In this document: piece after piece, positions 26,252-35,425 of the stretch
Position numbering within the stretch: position 1 is the first letter of the stretch
How the letters are laid out: every line of letters begins with the position of its first letter
Source: Bog-473 sp963828825
GTDB lineage: Bacteria; Actinomycetota; Acidimicrobiia; Acidimicrobiales; RAAP-2
Direction of reading: 5' to 3'
Length of the DNA stretch: 64,000 nucleotides
NCBI GenBank assembly: GCA_963828825.1
Contig: CAWHGF010000001.1
Span: 124,001-188,000, forward strand
Made by a program: the position numbers and the translations under genes
Notes under the pieces: generated by a model
Database searches by the model: none
The model's input: only the letters and a program-made list of their open reading frames with translations
What the model was told of the DNA's origin: nothing

Positions 26252-26824
26252 TCAGGGTTGACGGCCGAGGAAACCGGCCAGTCGGTCCGCGGCCGGCGCG
26301 TCGTCGGCGACTTCGACCCTCGGTCCGAAGGGCGCCGCACCGTCGGCACCGCGGAAATCGTCGGGCAGCAGCGGCACGACCTCGACGAGCAGCCCCTCGG
26401 CCAGAGCAGGGTCGAGGGTGGCCGCCGTCTGGCCCGTGGCCTTGGCGAGATCCCAGCCGTGGACGAAGGCGTCGCTCGTAGCGATCGTCGCGAAGGCCTC
26501 TGTCGGCAGCTCTCCGAAGGGCATTCTCACTGAGCCCTCGAGGGCGCCCTCGCCCCGGAACGCGTCGAGGGCGTGGTTGGTCGCCGCGTCATAGGCGGCG
26601 AGATAGTCAGCCGAGGCGTGGTCGACGTCGTCGCCGCGGTGATTGGAGAAGTCATGGGTACTCGCCACTGTGGCGGCAAAATCGGGCGCCTGCACCATAT
26701 GGTTGATCAGGTCGCGTACCTTCCATGACGCACACGGCGTCGGGTCGTCGAGCTGCTCGGGCCGTACGGCGACGAGGACCGGGCGCGAACTGCGCACGGC
26801 GCGGGCGAAGCTATCCGCATCCAT
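26252..26824 (-). CDS. TIGR03086-family DinB-like metal-binding protein
   Basis: Protein of 190 residues in the mycothiol-dependent maleylpyruvate isomerase N-terminal/DinB-like family. It shows LDDPTPCASWKVRDLINHMV with its metal-ligand His, and TSDAFVHGWDLAKATGQ with a second, and a closing DRLAGFLGRQP typical of TIGR03086. Members are abundant in actinobacteria and bind a divalent metal; most have unknown thiol-transfer or hydrolase activity. It stands alone, 48 bases upstream of the methyltransferase on the same strand, and may share its transcript. Confidence 0.85.
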   Translation of the reverse strand: MDADSFARAVRSSRPVLVAVRPEQLDDPTPCASWKVRDLINHMVQAPDFAATVASTHDFSNHRGDDVDHASADYLAAYDAATNHALDAFRGEGALEGSVRMPFGELPTEAFATIATSDAFVHGWDLAKATGQTAATLDPALAEGLLVEVVPLLPDDFRGADGAAPFGPRVEVADDAPAADRLAGFLGRQP

Positions 26825-27074
26825 GGCTGACTCCTTTGCTCGCTGGGAGCGATCATACCCAAATGAAGTCCCGAACGGGCTTGCTGCCGCATGAGTTTGG
26901 TCTTGCTCGCCCTAGGGAAACTCGTACGTCGGACCTCGCTCACTTGACTTAGCCCAGCAGTTCTGGACCTCCTGAGGTGGAATCCAGTCAGGAACTTCCT
27001 CATCCCGGTTAGCCAGATAGGTGCCTCCCTCCCGGCAAACGGGGCTACCCCCGGGAGTGGACCAAGTTCGTATT

Positions 27075-27438
27075 TCAGCTTGGCTTTGCGTACGTAGCCA
27101 TGCCGGCAAAATCCAACACGACGCAGGGCTCGTTTCCTACTGTCCAGCCGTCATGTCCTGCCGGGATAGAGACGATGTCACCCGCATTAATTTCAAGCTC
27201 AGTACCGTCATCCATCTTGATGACCTGTCGACCCGAAAGAACGTATCCAACGTGTGCTGCTTCGCAGCTGTCGGTGCCCGCAATAGGTTTTACATGTTCC
27301 GACCATTTCCAGCCCGGCTCAAATGTCGCACGTCCTACAACACCGCCGCCGACGTTGACAAATTTCTACCCGTCCTTTATCTTGAAACGGACGGGCTTCA
27401 TCGGGGTCGTCAAAACGCTTGCGCTCCAGTCCGGCCAT
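27075..27438 (-). pseudogene. Frameshifted cupin-domain protein
   Basis: ATG at 27438 has an AGGAGG ribosome site. The frame reads AGLERKRFDDPDEARPF and KGRVEI, then needs a one-base shift at about 27360-27365 (an ATTT where ATT fits) to continue as GGGVVGRATFEPGWKWSEHV, GYVLSGRQVIKMDDGTE and GDIVSIPAGHDGWTVG. These are the two conserved cupin motifs, and the frame ends at TGA 27075. Total length is 364 bases, one more than a multiple of three. The repaired protein would be a single-domain small-molecule-binding cupin of about 120 residues. Confidence 0.75.
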
Positions 27439-27539
27439 ATCCGATCCACCTCCTGCTATTCGTTTTCTCTCGTTACTAGTCCGTTCGAGCCTCCAGATCA
27501 ACCGGCATTGAATCAACGGTGTTTTGGACTTTCGAAGGT

Positions 27540-28020
27540 CGTCCTATCCTGGTAGTGACAGTAGGTAATTTCGCTGATTGTGACTTCCCGGCGCCCACGG
27601 CTGAGCTGCATGCGCCCTTCCCCACGCCGAGATACGCCGTCAGGGCCTGCTCGTTACCCTCCCGAACGCCGAGACTCAATGTGGTCGCCCCATCCGAAAC
27701 CGCCCAAGCCTTCACCTGATCGAGTAGCTGCCTGGCTATTCCACGCGGCGGTGGGATGGTGCCAACCACATTCCGACCAGCTCACGTCTTTTCGGGTCTC
27801 CGGACCAACCGTCCACACCAACAGCCACTCCGACCAGTCCATCGTCGTCCGCCACAAACCACCGACCAGTGATGGCAAGGTCGCGCCACTTCGCTTCGTC
27901 GTAGGTCGATTCGAAGTCGAAGGACGAGGTGAATGCTTCAGGGGCATCCATCAAGGACCGGAGGCGGACGTCTCGGATGTCCCGCCATTCATCGGAACTG
28001 TCCGCACGAGAATCTGAATC
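27540..28020 (-). pseudogene. Multiply frameshifted GNAT acetyltransferase
   Basis: Pieces of one GNAT protein occur in different frames: DIRDVRLRSLMDAPEAF and GRWFVADDDGLVGVAVG with LVGMWLAPSHRR, then in another frame GIARQLLDQVKAWA (the acetyl-CoA R/QxxGxG/A region) and LSLGVREGNEQAL, then a further break before the C-terminal strand. The N-terminal start codon is also out of frame with the body. At least two indels are required, so it is a dead gene. Confidence 0.75.
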
Positions 28021-28262
28021 ACTGGCTGGCGAAGGATAGTTGGAGCTGCCCGGTATATCGGGCGACTTACTCCGCCAGGGTGTGTCGCCGTCCTGGCGTA
28101 CTGGGCAGGCGTGTGACCCCTTGCCGGAGCCGGCCGAAGCTGCCAAGCTCAACAACGGCGATCGGTCTCCCCGAGGATGGTAGGCGGCCGGCGTCGCTAT
28201 CAGTCGGCTCCGTCACGGGACTGGGGGGCGTTCCGACGGAACCTTGGCGAGAGGAGGCACGT

Positions 28263-29359
28263 ATGTTTTTGAAGAAGGTCTTGATTGGCGCGGGGGCCAC
28301 TTTCCTCGCCTTGTTATTGCTCCCGATGGCGGCCGCATCGGCCGATGGAGGATTCAACGGTGGCTTCTTCGGCCACCACGGACGGCCCGGATTTCAGTCA
28401 CGAAACGCTGCGGTCGTAGACCTCGAGAACAGTAGCTATGGCCCGGTCCTCGTCGTGGGTGGCGCGGGGGCGGGGTACATACCGGCCACCCCCACCACGC
28501 CAGGCAGCTACGCCTATCCGGCCGGGTCCTCGTTGTACATGGCGAGTATTGACCCGCCCACCTACGGCGCATCCTGGTTCAACGAGTACCAGCCTGGCTG
28601 CCTGACGACGGTCGTGAGCGACACCTCCCAAGGACCTCTCTCCTGCACGGGTCCAGAGACCGACCAGCAAGCGGACTGGCCGGCCTTCACCACGGCGGGC
28701 TACCCGGTCGCGGGACCAGGCGTGAACCAGGGGCTGCTCGGTGCGGTCTGGCGTACCGACCTCGGACCGCGTTTCAGGTGACCTACGCCGGACATCCCCT
28801 CTACCTCTTCGACCCCGGCCCGGACTCCTTCGCTGGCGCCAACTTCTTGGAAACGGTGCTGCCGATCCCGCCCTGGAACACGGCGTGGTACCTGTTGTCG
28901 CCATGGGGAACGCCGGCCACGGGCCCGGCCTCACTTGGGACCGAGGCGCCGCAGGCAGGGACCACGTACAGCTCCGACGTGCTCACGGCGGCCATGTTGC
29001 CAAATGTCGTCAATCCCCCAGACGGTCTGCCGGTCTCGGTGTACACCTTCAGCGCCGACGGCCCTAACTTCAGTCGCTGCTACGGCGCATGTGCGAGAGA
29101 GTTCATCCCCGTCTTGACTGTCGGGACGCCCACCCCCGGCGCAGGTGTGAACGCCAGCGCGGTGGGAGTCGTACGTCGTTGGGACGGGACCGAGCAGGTC
29201 ACCTATGACGGCCACCCGCTCTACCTCTACGACGCGGAGGCACCCCTCCCGAACCCGTCGGCTCCTCCTGGGGCCCCTCCCATCATGACGAACGGGACCA
29301 CGGGCAACGGGCAGGGCATTAGCGGCTTCGGTGGAACTCTGAGCCTTGTGACGCCGTAG
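28263..29359 (+). pseudogene. Secreted COG4315 (Lipoprotein_15 repeat) protein with one frameshift
   Basis: ATG 28263 follows an AGGAGG site. The signal peptide is MFLKKVLIGAG with LALLLLPMAAASA. The mature part contains copies of the family motif YxxxxLYLxD: TYAGHPLYLFD and TYDGHPLYLYD. The frame changes near 28773: the first part ends GAVWRTDLGP and the next frame resumes FQVTYAGHP, and the total is one base short of whole codons, so a single deletion is likely. Repaired length is about 365 residues. The family is secreted and of unknown function. Confidence 0.75.
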
Positions 29360-29418
29360 TCGACTCGCCGAGCAGCAGGGAGGAACCTGTGCCCCCCTGA
29401 TCGGCGCTAGACGGTGGG

Positions 29419-29452
29419 CGACGGTCCCACTCTCACGAGAGTGGGACCGTCG
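29419..29452. terminator. Strong 16-bp palindromic hairpin
   Basis: A 16-base arm CGACGGTCCCACTCTC (29419-29434) and its exact complement GAGAGTGGGACCGTCG (29437-29452) are separated only by AC. It lies between the end of the COG4315 gene and the end of the minus-strand propeller remnant, as expected for a bidirectional terminator, though no T-tract follows. Confidence 0.6.
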
Positions 29453-29463
29453 ATCCCACTGCC

Positions 29464-29790
29464 ACCCGGTCATCGGGCCCGTTGACCGTGGCGCGCCTGC
29501 CGGCGGGGTCGTCGTCGGAAGAAGCCCGCGGACGTTGGCCATCTGGGACCCGTTGTCGTTGGGAATGCCGTCGGGTGAACCAACTCCACCGACGATCAGG
29601 TGTCTGCTGTTGGGATACCAAGCGACCCACGCCAAGGAGTCGCCGTTGTTGGCGCTTGTGCCCGGCACCGGATGGACCTGGCCTGAGCCCGTGACAAGGC
29701 GAGGCGGGCCGTTGGACTAAAAGTGAAGGGTCCTGGAACGAACGCGGCAAGCATCGAGCCGTCAGGTGAGAACCCACCACCCCACTCGAA
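29464..29790 (-). pseudogene. Beta-propeller (TolB/WD40-like) fragment
   Basis: Reading leftwards, GGGFSPDGSMLAAFV and GPFTFSPTARLAL are blade strands of a PD40/WD40-like propeller. In another frame, VTGSGQVHPVPGTS and AWVAWYPNSRHLIVGG continue the same protein, so at least one indel is present. No N-terminus is found upstream, and from 29800 to 30038 I see no gene. It is the C-terminal remnant of a larger secreted or regulatory propeller protein. Confidence 0.55.
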
Positions 29791-30038
29791 CCCTTGGCCA
29801 AAGGGACGCTAGGCCGAGCGAGTGGCCAGAGTCGGCGAATCCGTGATTTCGAGGGGGGCAGCTGCGAACGTTCTCACAGTGTCTCCGGCCCCGAGAGCAC
29901 GCGTCAATGGATGGACGCCAGAGTCGTCTCTTGTCGTGCCTTGTCATGGTTTCTGGGAGAGACCGAACGATGGCCGTCTCTCACGATCAGCGTCGCAATC
30001 AAAGCCGCGGGTTCAAGTTCCGCAGAGCTCTAGCCGGA

Positions 30039-30344
30039 TCATTCGCTCTTGAGCGTCAGTCCCAGGTCGGGTTTGATGATGGACGCGAGGTAGATGGGCC
30101 AAGTCCGCCCGCCGTAGCAGCGGAAGTTGACGATCGCTCCATCTGTAGTGTCAAAGGGACGCCGTGGACTGGTGTAGCGACCTACTTTGACTTGCAGCGT
30201 GTGATGCCCCGGCTCAATCGGCACCTCGATTGCCCGGTTCGATTCGATTGATGCGACGTCGGTTCCGTCGAGCAGCACGTGAAAGGTGCCACGTCGAAGT
30301 TCCATGATGGTCCCTTTCCTGATCAGGTGCAGGGTTGCCGCCAC
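30039..30344 (-). CDS. Conserved small protein of unknown function
   Basis: Protein of 101 residues. GTFHVLLDGTDV, IEPGHHTLQVKVGRYTS and GAIVNFRCYG form a beta-sandwich-like pattern (PEGA-like: a strand with DG, then PGxHxL) seen in many actinobacterial hypothetical proteins. It has no signal peptide. The GTG at 30344 has GGAGGGAGG just upstream and is favoured; an ATG 39 bases later also has a ribosome site. The gene is 63 bases downstream of an ABC permease on the same strand, with no evidence that the two cooperate. Confidence 0.65.
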   Translation of the reverse strand: MAATLHLIRKGTIMELRRGTFHVLLDGTDVASIESNRAIEVPIEPGHHTLQVKVGRYTSPRRPFDTTDGAIVNFRCYGGRTWPIYLASIIKPDLGLTLKSE

Positions 30345-30407
30345 TGGCCTCCCTCCTTTCTCCCGGCTGACTCCGGGTTAGACGATGAGTTTCGAAGATC
30401 TCGGCAG

Positions 30408-31142
30408 TCAACGCTGAGCACCGGTGACGACGCGTTCCCGGTCGAACATGGCCGCCACGACACGCCATGCGAGCCCGTCAATGAGGAGGAAGGCGGCGGC
30501 GAGTCCGAGGGCAAGACCGAGTGAGGGAACGATGATGTTGAACGACATCAGAGCCAGAATGGCCACGGGTGGCAGACTGGCCAGCACGGAGAGCTGCTGG
30601 GCGGCGCGGACGTCACGCACGCGGGTGGAGACGGCGATGCCGACCCAGATCGCCCAACCGGCAACGAGTGGAGTGAAGAGAAGCTGGACGAGCAGGTGGT
30701 CGCGCTCAAAGACCGCAGAGGTGACACTGGGGTGGGCGAACAGCACGGCGGCGCCGAGGAAGATCCCGAAGATCACGTAGGCGACGGCGAGGGCGGGCAG
30801 GAGAGCGGCCAGGGCCTTGCCGATGAGGAACTCTTCTCGAAGGATGGGCGTGGTGAGGATGGGCTCGAGCGTGCCCTGCTCGCGCTCGCCCACCACGGAG
30901 TACGCAGCCAGGACAGAGGGGATTATGGCGGGCACGATCAAGAGATAGAGCAGAGACAGCCCGATCCGGTTATCCAGCTTGGCGCTCGAGATCGAGGTAT
31001 CGATCGTGAAGAGCTGGATCACAGGGGCTGCGATAAAGATCAGGGGTAAGAGCGACATCGTGTAGACGACGAAGCGGTTGCGGCGGTAGTCGCGTAACTC
31101 CTTCTCCAAGATCGCCCAAACCCTGGCCCAGCTGAAGCTCAT
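30408..31142 (-). CDS. ABC-2 type transporter permease (NatB-like)
   Basis: Membrane protein of 244 residues with six hydrophobic segments. EKELRDYRRNR at the N-terminus and GEREQGTLEPILTTPI between helices 2 and 3 are hallmarks of ABC-2/NatB/YhaP exporters. The ATG overlaps the stop of the ATPase gene (ATGA), so it is the permease of the adjacent ABC unit. Because that ATPase gene carries a frameshift, the transporter may be inactive or may be expressed from a corrected sequence. Confidence 0.82.
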   Translation of the reverse strand: MSFSWARVWAILEKELRDYRRNRFVVYTMSLLPLIFIAAPVIQLFTIDTSISSAKLDNRIGLSLLYLLIVPAIIPSVLAAYSVVGEREQGTLEPILTTPILREEFLIGKALAALLPALAVAYVIFGIFLGAAVLFAHPSVTSAVFERDHLLVQLLFTPLVAGWAIWVGIAVSTRVRDVRAAQQLSVLASLPPVAILALMSFNIIVPSLGLALGLAAAFLLIDGLAWRVVAAMFDRERVVTGAQR

Positions 31143-32214
31143 CGTCGCTTCGCCTCGACATCTTCGTCGATGAGTTCGAGGTAGACGTCCTCGAGGGAAT
31201 GTCGAGACTCCGCCATCGCCAAGATGTCGACTCCCGCATGCACGAGCGCTCGGGCCACGGTTGGGGCGACTGTGTCGGGATTATCGCGACGGTGAGCTCG
31301 TAGGTTCCCGAGGCTTTCCGTTCCCATCCCTCAACACCGGCCAGTCCTCCGATGAGATGGCCGGGATCGTCGACGGTCGCCCCCGTACGAACCTCCAAGT
31401 TCCTGGTGAAGAGTTGCTCGCGCAGCTCGTCGGGTCGTCCGATGCGGCGGAGCGAGGTGTTGAGGATGGCGACACGGTGACAGAGCCGCTCGGCCTCCTC
31501 GAGACGGTGCGTGGTCAAGAAGATCGTCACGCCCCGGTCCTTGAGCCCTACGATGAGCTCGTGGACCTCTCTGGTGGCGACGGGGTCAAGTCCCGAGGTG
31601 GGTTCGTCCAAGAACAGCACTGACGGATCGCTCAGCAACGCCCTGGCCAGAGCCACCCGCTGCCGGAGACCTTTCGAGAGCGATCGGCAGAGATCGTTGG
31701 CCCGGTCGACCAGATTGACTGTTTGGAGGGCGCGCTCGATGCGAGTGCGCGCATCGGAAAGCTGGAAGAGCTTGGCGAAGCACTCGAGGTTTTCCGCCAC
31801 TGTGAGTCGCAAGTAGAGACCTGGGGACTCGGGCATGACCGAGATCCGCGCCCGGATCGTGGGACCGTTCTCGGCGCTCAGGGGGATGCCGGCGACCGTC
31901 GCTGAGCCCGAGGTCGGCACGATGAGCGTCCCGAGCGTCCTCACGGTCGTTGTCTTGCCCGCCCCGTTCGGGCCGAGAAAGCCGAAGACTTCGCCGTAGC
32001 CAACGTGGAACGAGACATCGTCGAATGCGACGCGGCTGCCGAAACGCTTGCTCAGATGCTCGACCACGAGTGCGCACTCGTTGGTCGAGTTGTCGAGTCC
32101 CGTTGCCCCGGAGGAGATGGCCTGGGCCCGCTCAGGCGGAGCGGCTCTCAGATCCGACTGCGCCTGAGTGACGCGTTGCTCGGGACTCATGGGCGACGTG
32201 GGGTCGCTGGGCAT
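31139..32214 (-). pseudogene. ABC transporter ATPase with a frameshift near the C-terminus
   Basis: NatA/DrrA-like ATPase. Walker A GPNGAGKTTT, signature SLSKGLRQRVALARA, Walker B VLFLDEPTSGLD and the H-loop LTTHRLEEAE are all intact in the first ~270 residues. Near 31280 the frame must change: TYELTVA continues in another frame as DNPDTVAPTVARAL and SLEDVYLELIDEDVEAKRR, a normal DrrA-type C-terminus, ending at 31139. One deleted base explains it. ATG 32214 has GGAGGG ten bases upstream. As read, the product would end in about 110 unrelated residues. Confidence 0.75.
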
Positions 32215-32355
32215 TGCCAATCGAACCCTCCACTCGCTGCGGGCCACCTCATCCTCGATTCCCGCCGGCGGCTTGGTGAATCGATGGAGTGCCAGCGTGA
32301 ACGACACATGTCGACACGATAGCAAGGTCCTGAACGAACGTGCTAATTTCTAAAC

Positions 32356-32997
32356 ATGGGTTTAGGAGCGCAAACGGCGGCGACGACTGACCGGCAACGG
32401 ACGTTCACCGAGGCCGCCCGGCGCGCTCAGATCATCGAAGCGGCGATTGACACGATCGCCGAGGTTGGTTTCACGCGCGGGCGTCGCTGGCCCGGATAGG
32501 CGAGCGCATCGGGATCAGCAAGGGCCTGATCGGGTATCACTTCGCAGGCAAGGACGACCTGATCAAGGAGGTGGTATTCGAGATTGTCGAGCGAGGCCTG
32601 GCTTACATGCAGCCTCGCATCATTGCCGAGATGGCGACCGGCGCCGGATTCTTGCGGGCCTATATCGAATCGAACCTCGCCTTCATGCGAGACCACCGCA
32701 ACTACATGGTGGCCATCGTCGAGATCAGACGCGGCATCATCGCTGTCGGCCTGGAGCACATCAACGCGGACATTGACGCCGCGGTGCATGTTCTCGAGCA
32801 ACACCTCGCTCGGTACCAATCTGAGGGCCAACTCCGTCCCGACTTTGACCCGCGAGTGACGGCAGTTGCGATCCGGGCAGTGATCGACGCGGTGCCTCGC
32901 CGGCTGGCCCACGATCCCGACCTCGACGTCGACAATTACGCGGTGCGAGATCGCCAACCTCTTCCACCGGGCGACATGCCCTCAAGCACAGGTATGA
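32356..32997 (+). pseudogene. TetR-family regulator with two frameshifts
   Basis: ATG 32356 begins MGLGAQTAATTDRQRT and RRAQIIEAAIDTIAEVGFT, the first HTH helices. After an indel near 32475 the next frame gives SLARIGERIGISKGLIGYHF (recognition helix) and a normal ligand domain to DVDNYA. A second indel near 32940 is needed to reach EIANLFHRATCPQAQV and TGA 32995. It is divergent from the broken ABC exporter and was probably its regulator. A closely similar C-terminal piece lies at 50398-50570. Confidence 0.75.
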
Positions 32998-33130
32998 GCC
33001 GCCACTCCGCGTCGCCGTCAGTACGAACCGCGCGAAACCGCAGGCAAATCGGCCGGGACGTTCGGACCCTCTAACCCGAACGTCGGCTCAAAGTGGGGAG
33101 TAACTCGGGACTTAGCTGGCGGCGGCGCCG

Positions 33131-33240
33131 ACATTGAGCAGGCGCGTGCCCCATGCAGCGCATATGCACAGCGCCCTGACCGGCCATTTCGTCGAGTCTG
33201 TAACCCGAAGGGTGCGTCATGGTATTGAACCCCCGCCACT
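33131..33240 (+). repeat. 110-base dispersed repeat, copy A
   Basis: Begins ACATTGAGCAGGCGCGTG and ends GAACCCCCGCCACT. Aligns without large gaps to copies at 35265 and 42031, with roughly three quarters of bases shared by eye. The core is CATATGCAC...CTGACC.GCC and the last third, GTCTGTAACCCGAAGGG.....GAACCCCCGCC, resembles a tRNA anticodon-to-acceptor 3' half. No gene is seen from 32998 to 33455. Confidence 0.75.
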
Positions 33241-33455
33241 ATTTAAACGCTGATTGGGCGCCTCTCAGTGCATAGGGCACAGACAGACTCATCGGAATCT
33301 GGTGGGGTCCACCTGCTCTCCGGACGACAATCGACCCAACACGGCGCCGGAGTTGCGGCCTCGGCCTCGCTCGATAGTCGGGCGCGCTCGAACTCCGCTG
33401 TCAAGACAAGTTTTCAGCGCAAGTTGTCTGCTGAACCGAGCAACCGTCTGCGTCT

Positions 33456-34157
33456 TCATTTCGCAAGATTGGCGAGGAGCTCGAAGGTGCCGTGGTTCTG
33501 CACCGAGACGACACCCGCGATGTTCGGAGGTGTGATGGCGTAGTCGGCCATCACGATCGGCGTGTCCGCCAGGAGAACGAAACCTGTGTTGGTCTGCTGG
33601 TAGTGGAGTGCGACAGTCACTGAATTCGAGACGCCGTGGAGCAGGAGCGTTCCATGTGCGTCGACCTCGTAGATCTTGCCCGGAGTGATGTCAGGTAGGG
33701 GGATCGGATCGGTCAGGGTGAATGCAGCCGTCGGAAATTTGGCTGTCTGAATGGCGTTGGTCTTGAGGACCGTGTCGCGAAGACTCTTGTCGCTCTTGAG
33801 CGTCGTCATGTTCACCGTGAAATTTGCAGCTGTCACCCGGCTGCCCACCACGGTCACTGACCCCGTGACGTCGCTCGTCCGACCGGTTGCCGTGTCAGAC
33901 AGCAGACCCCCGGCAACTTTTTCCTCCACTCGGTAGCCAGCTGTGGTCGCCTGGTCCACTGGGCCCGGGACGACTCTCCATTGCCCATTCAGATCGCCGG
34001 CGGACGCGCCTGATGCCGAGGACCCGCCGGCCTTCAAGGCGAGGGGAGCCGCTGAACTGCCACTCAGCATCCACGAGACGCTTGCGCCCCCGACGACGAT
34101 CAGGGCGATCAGCGGGACGAGAATCCAAAGCAACCTCTTCTTCCTGGAGATTTTCAT
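33456..34157 (-). CDS. YceI-family lipid-binding-like secreted protein
   Basis: Protein of 233 residues. A basic N-terminus and hydrophobic helix (RLLWILVPLIALIVVGGASV) form a signal anchor. The YceI lipocalin-like domain follows, with YRVEEKVAGG, FTVNMTTLKSDKSLRD, FPTAAFTLTDPI and a final VSVQNHGTFELLANLAK. YceI proteins bind polyisoprenoid-like lipids in an extracytoplasmic beta-barrel. ATG 34157 has AAAGGG upstream; an upstream extension of the frame runs through the operator region and is rejected. Divergent from a TetR gene, with two operator copies between. Confidence 0.85.
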   Translation of the reverse strand: MKISRKKRLLWILVPLIALIVVGGASVSWMLSGSSAAPLALKAGGSSASGASAGDLNGQWRVVPGPVDQATTAGYRVEEKVAGGLLSDTATGRTSDVTGSVTVVGSRVTAANFTVNMTTLKSDKSLRDTVLKTNAIQTAKFPTAAFTLTDPIPLPDITPGKIYEVDAHGTLLLHGVSNSVTVALHYQQTNTGFVLLADTPIVMADYAITPPNIAGVVSVQNHGTFELLANLAK

Positions 34158-34198
34158 GTCTGGCCCTTTCAATTGGGGTGAACCGGGTAGCGTGGTTA

Positions 34199-34214
34199 GC
34201 AAGCACGTACTTGC
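34199..34214. promoter_or_regulatory. TetR operator candidate 1
   Basis: GCAAGCACGTACTTGC: arms GCAAG and CTTGC are perfect complements around CACGTA. Nearly identical to the site at 34246 and placed close to the yceI-like start. Confidence 0.65.
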
Positions 34215-34245
34215 ATCTACACCGTACGCCGACTGATCACTAATT

Positions 34246-34261
34246 GCAAGCAGGTACTTGC
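34246..34261. promoter_or_regulatory. TetR operator candidate 2
   Basis: GCAAGCAGGTACTTGC differs from site 1 at one base. Centre-to-centre distance is 47 bases. It precedes the TetR GTG at 34310, so autoregulation plus control of the YceI gene is expected. Confidence 0.65.
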
Positions 34262-34309
34262 TATCCTGGGCCTTCATGCATACATCCATCCACCGGGGGA
34301 GGACAGTTC

Positions 34310-34885
34310 GTGGCTGAGCTTGTGGCCGATGCGACGATGTTCGACGCCGCCTTGAAGGTGTTAGCCGAACGGGGCTACGCCGGGGCAACCACACGGAGAA
34401 TCGCAGATGCCGCCGGGATTAACGAGGTGACCTTATTTCGGCGCTTTGGCGACAAACGACAGCTGATTCTCGCCGCCATCCACGCCGACATCGATCGATT
34501 CGCGAACGATGGGCTCACCGCGACAGGAAACCTCGAAGCTGACTTGATCCGGGTCGTCGAGTACTACTCGGACATCTATCAGCATCGAGACGGATTGGTT
34601 GGAACCCTTCTGCTCGAGGGAGCACGAAACCCTGACGTCGCCGCTCTGATTCAGGGGCCTCTTGCAGCAATGTCGCGCTTAGGCGAGATCTTTGCCGGCT
34701 ATCAGCGCGGCGGACAGATGATCGAGGAGCCCACGGAGTTCGCAGTTCAGGCACTCCTTGCACCTCTACTCGTGATGACGCTTTTGGGGCACGTCACCGG
34801 TACCGAAGTCGCTTTCCCGGATGCCAGCACTGTGGTTCAGCGGTTCTTGAAAGGTCGCCTCCTGGAGCGAGCGGACCTGAGGTGA
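34310..34885 (+). CDS. TetR-family transcriptional regulator
   Basis: Regulator of 191 residues. The TetR_N HTH is LKVLAERGYAGATTRRIADA with INEVTLFRRFGDK, and an all-helical ligand domain follows. GTG at 34310 is preferred (GGAGG ten bases upstream, directly before the first helix); the upstream part of the frame lies in the operator. The divergent YceI-like gene and the twin 16-base palindromes mark it as a local repressor. Its ligand is unknown; a hydrophobic molecule would fit the YceI partner. Confidence 0.87.
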   Translation: MAELVADATMFDAALKVLAERGYAGATTRRIADAAGINEVTLFRRFGDKRQLILAAIHADIDRFANDGLTATGNLEADLIRVVEYYSDIYQHRDGLVGTLLLEGARNPDVAALIQGPLAAMSRLGEIFAGYQRGGQMIEEPTEFAVQALLAPLLVMTLLGHVTGTEVAFPDASTVVQRFLKGRLLERADLR

Positions 34886-35264
34886 ACAGCCTTTCCCGTA
34901 CGTCAAGCTCACCTCGAGCTGACGCCGCTATATTCGCTTCTCTGCGGCGAAGTACAGCGCCTCCTACAGAAGAGTCGACATCCTCCGGATCTCGTAGAAG
35001 GGCCAAGTGCCTGCTCGAAGACCGCCTCAAGGGTGCGAGCGCGGACCGCAGCGCCGCCCTACCGCTCAAGTCCAACATCGTCGTTGACCGCGACGTCTAC
35101 ACCGGACTGAATCCTTGCTCCTCAGCGGCCTGCGCCAGCCGGATGATCGCCGATGTCTCGGCAACGCAGTGGCGTTTGATCTCGCCGAACCTTCTGAACT
35201 TCGGGCCAAAACCCGAAGGTTCGCCAGAGTTGATGTTTCTCGGGACTGCGACGACACGGCACCG

Positions 35265-35374
35265 ACATTGAGCATGCGCGTGCCCTATGCAGTGCATATG
35301 CACGATGCCCTGACCAGCCACTTCGTCGGGTCTCTAACCCGAAGGGTGCGTGATGGTCCCGAACCCCCGCCGCG
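35265..35374 (+). repeat. 110-base dispersed repeat, copy B
   Basis: Begins ACATTGAGCATGCGCGTG and ends GAACCCCCGCCGCG. Closest in sequence to copy A. Its tRNA-like part reads CGGGTCTCTAACCCGAAGGG, so an anticodon-stem-like pairing (CGGGT/ACCCG) is kept, but the loop is too short for a tRNA. Confidence 0.75.
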
Positions 35375-35383
35375 TTGTTGAAG

Positions 35384-35401
35384 GCCCGGCTTCGGTCGGG
35401 C
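35384..35401 (+). terminator. UUCG-capped terminator
   Basis: GCCCGGC-TTCG-GTCGGGC forms a seven-pair stem (one G-T) with a stable UUCG loop, followed within a few bases by GATTTTTC. It lies directly after repeat copy B and just before the end of the minus-strand GH76 gene. Confidence 0.55.
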
Positions 35402-35425
35402 GTTCGATTTTTCACAAGGCACCAG

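Larger units (their letters stand above)
34886..35425. other. Intergenic stretch with hairpins and repeat copy B
   Basis: No supportable gene. It holds a nested inverted repeat at 35186-35223 (CGAACC/GGTTCG outside, TTCGGG/CCCGAA inside), repeat copy B and a UUCG terminator. An open frame from 34882 to 35271 shows no family features and atypical composition. Confidence 0.5.

Noticed and set aside
28931..29668. Open frame antisense to the COG4315 gene
   Set aside because: Only its first third (left of 29790 on the minus strand) resembles a propeller; the rest is a shadow.
34882..35271. Possible 129-residue gene downstream of TetR
   Set aside because: Spans a hairpin and the beginning of repeat copy B, with no recognisable domain.
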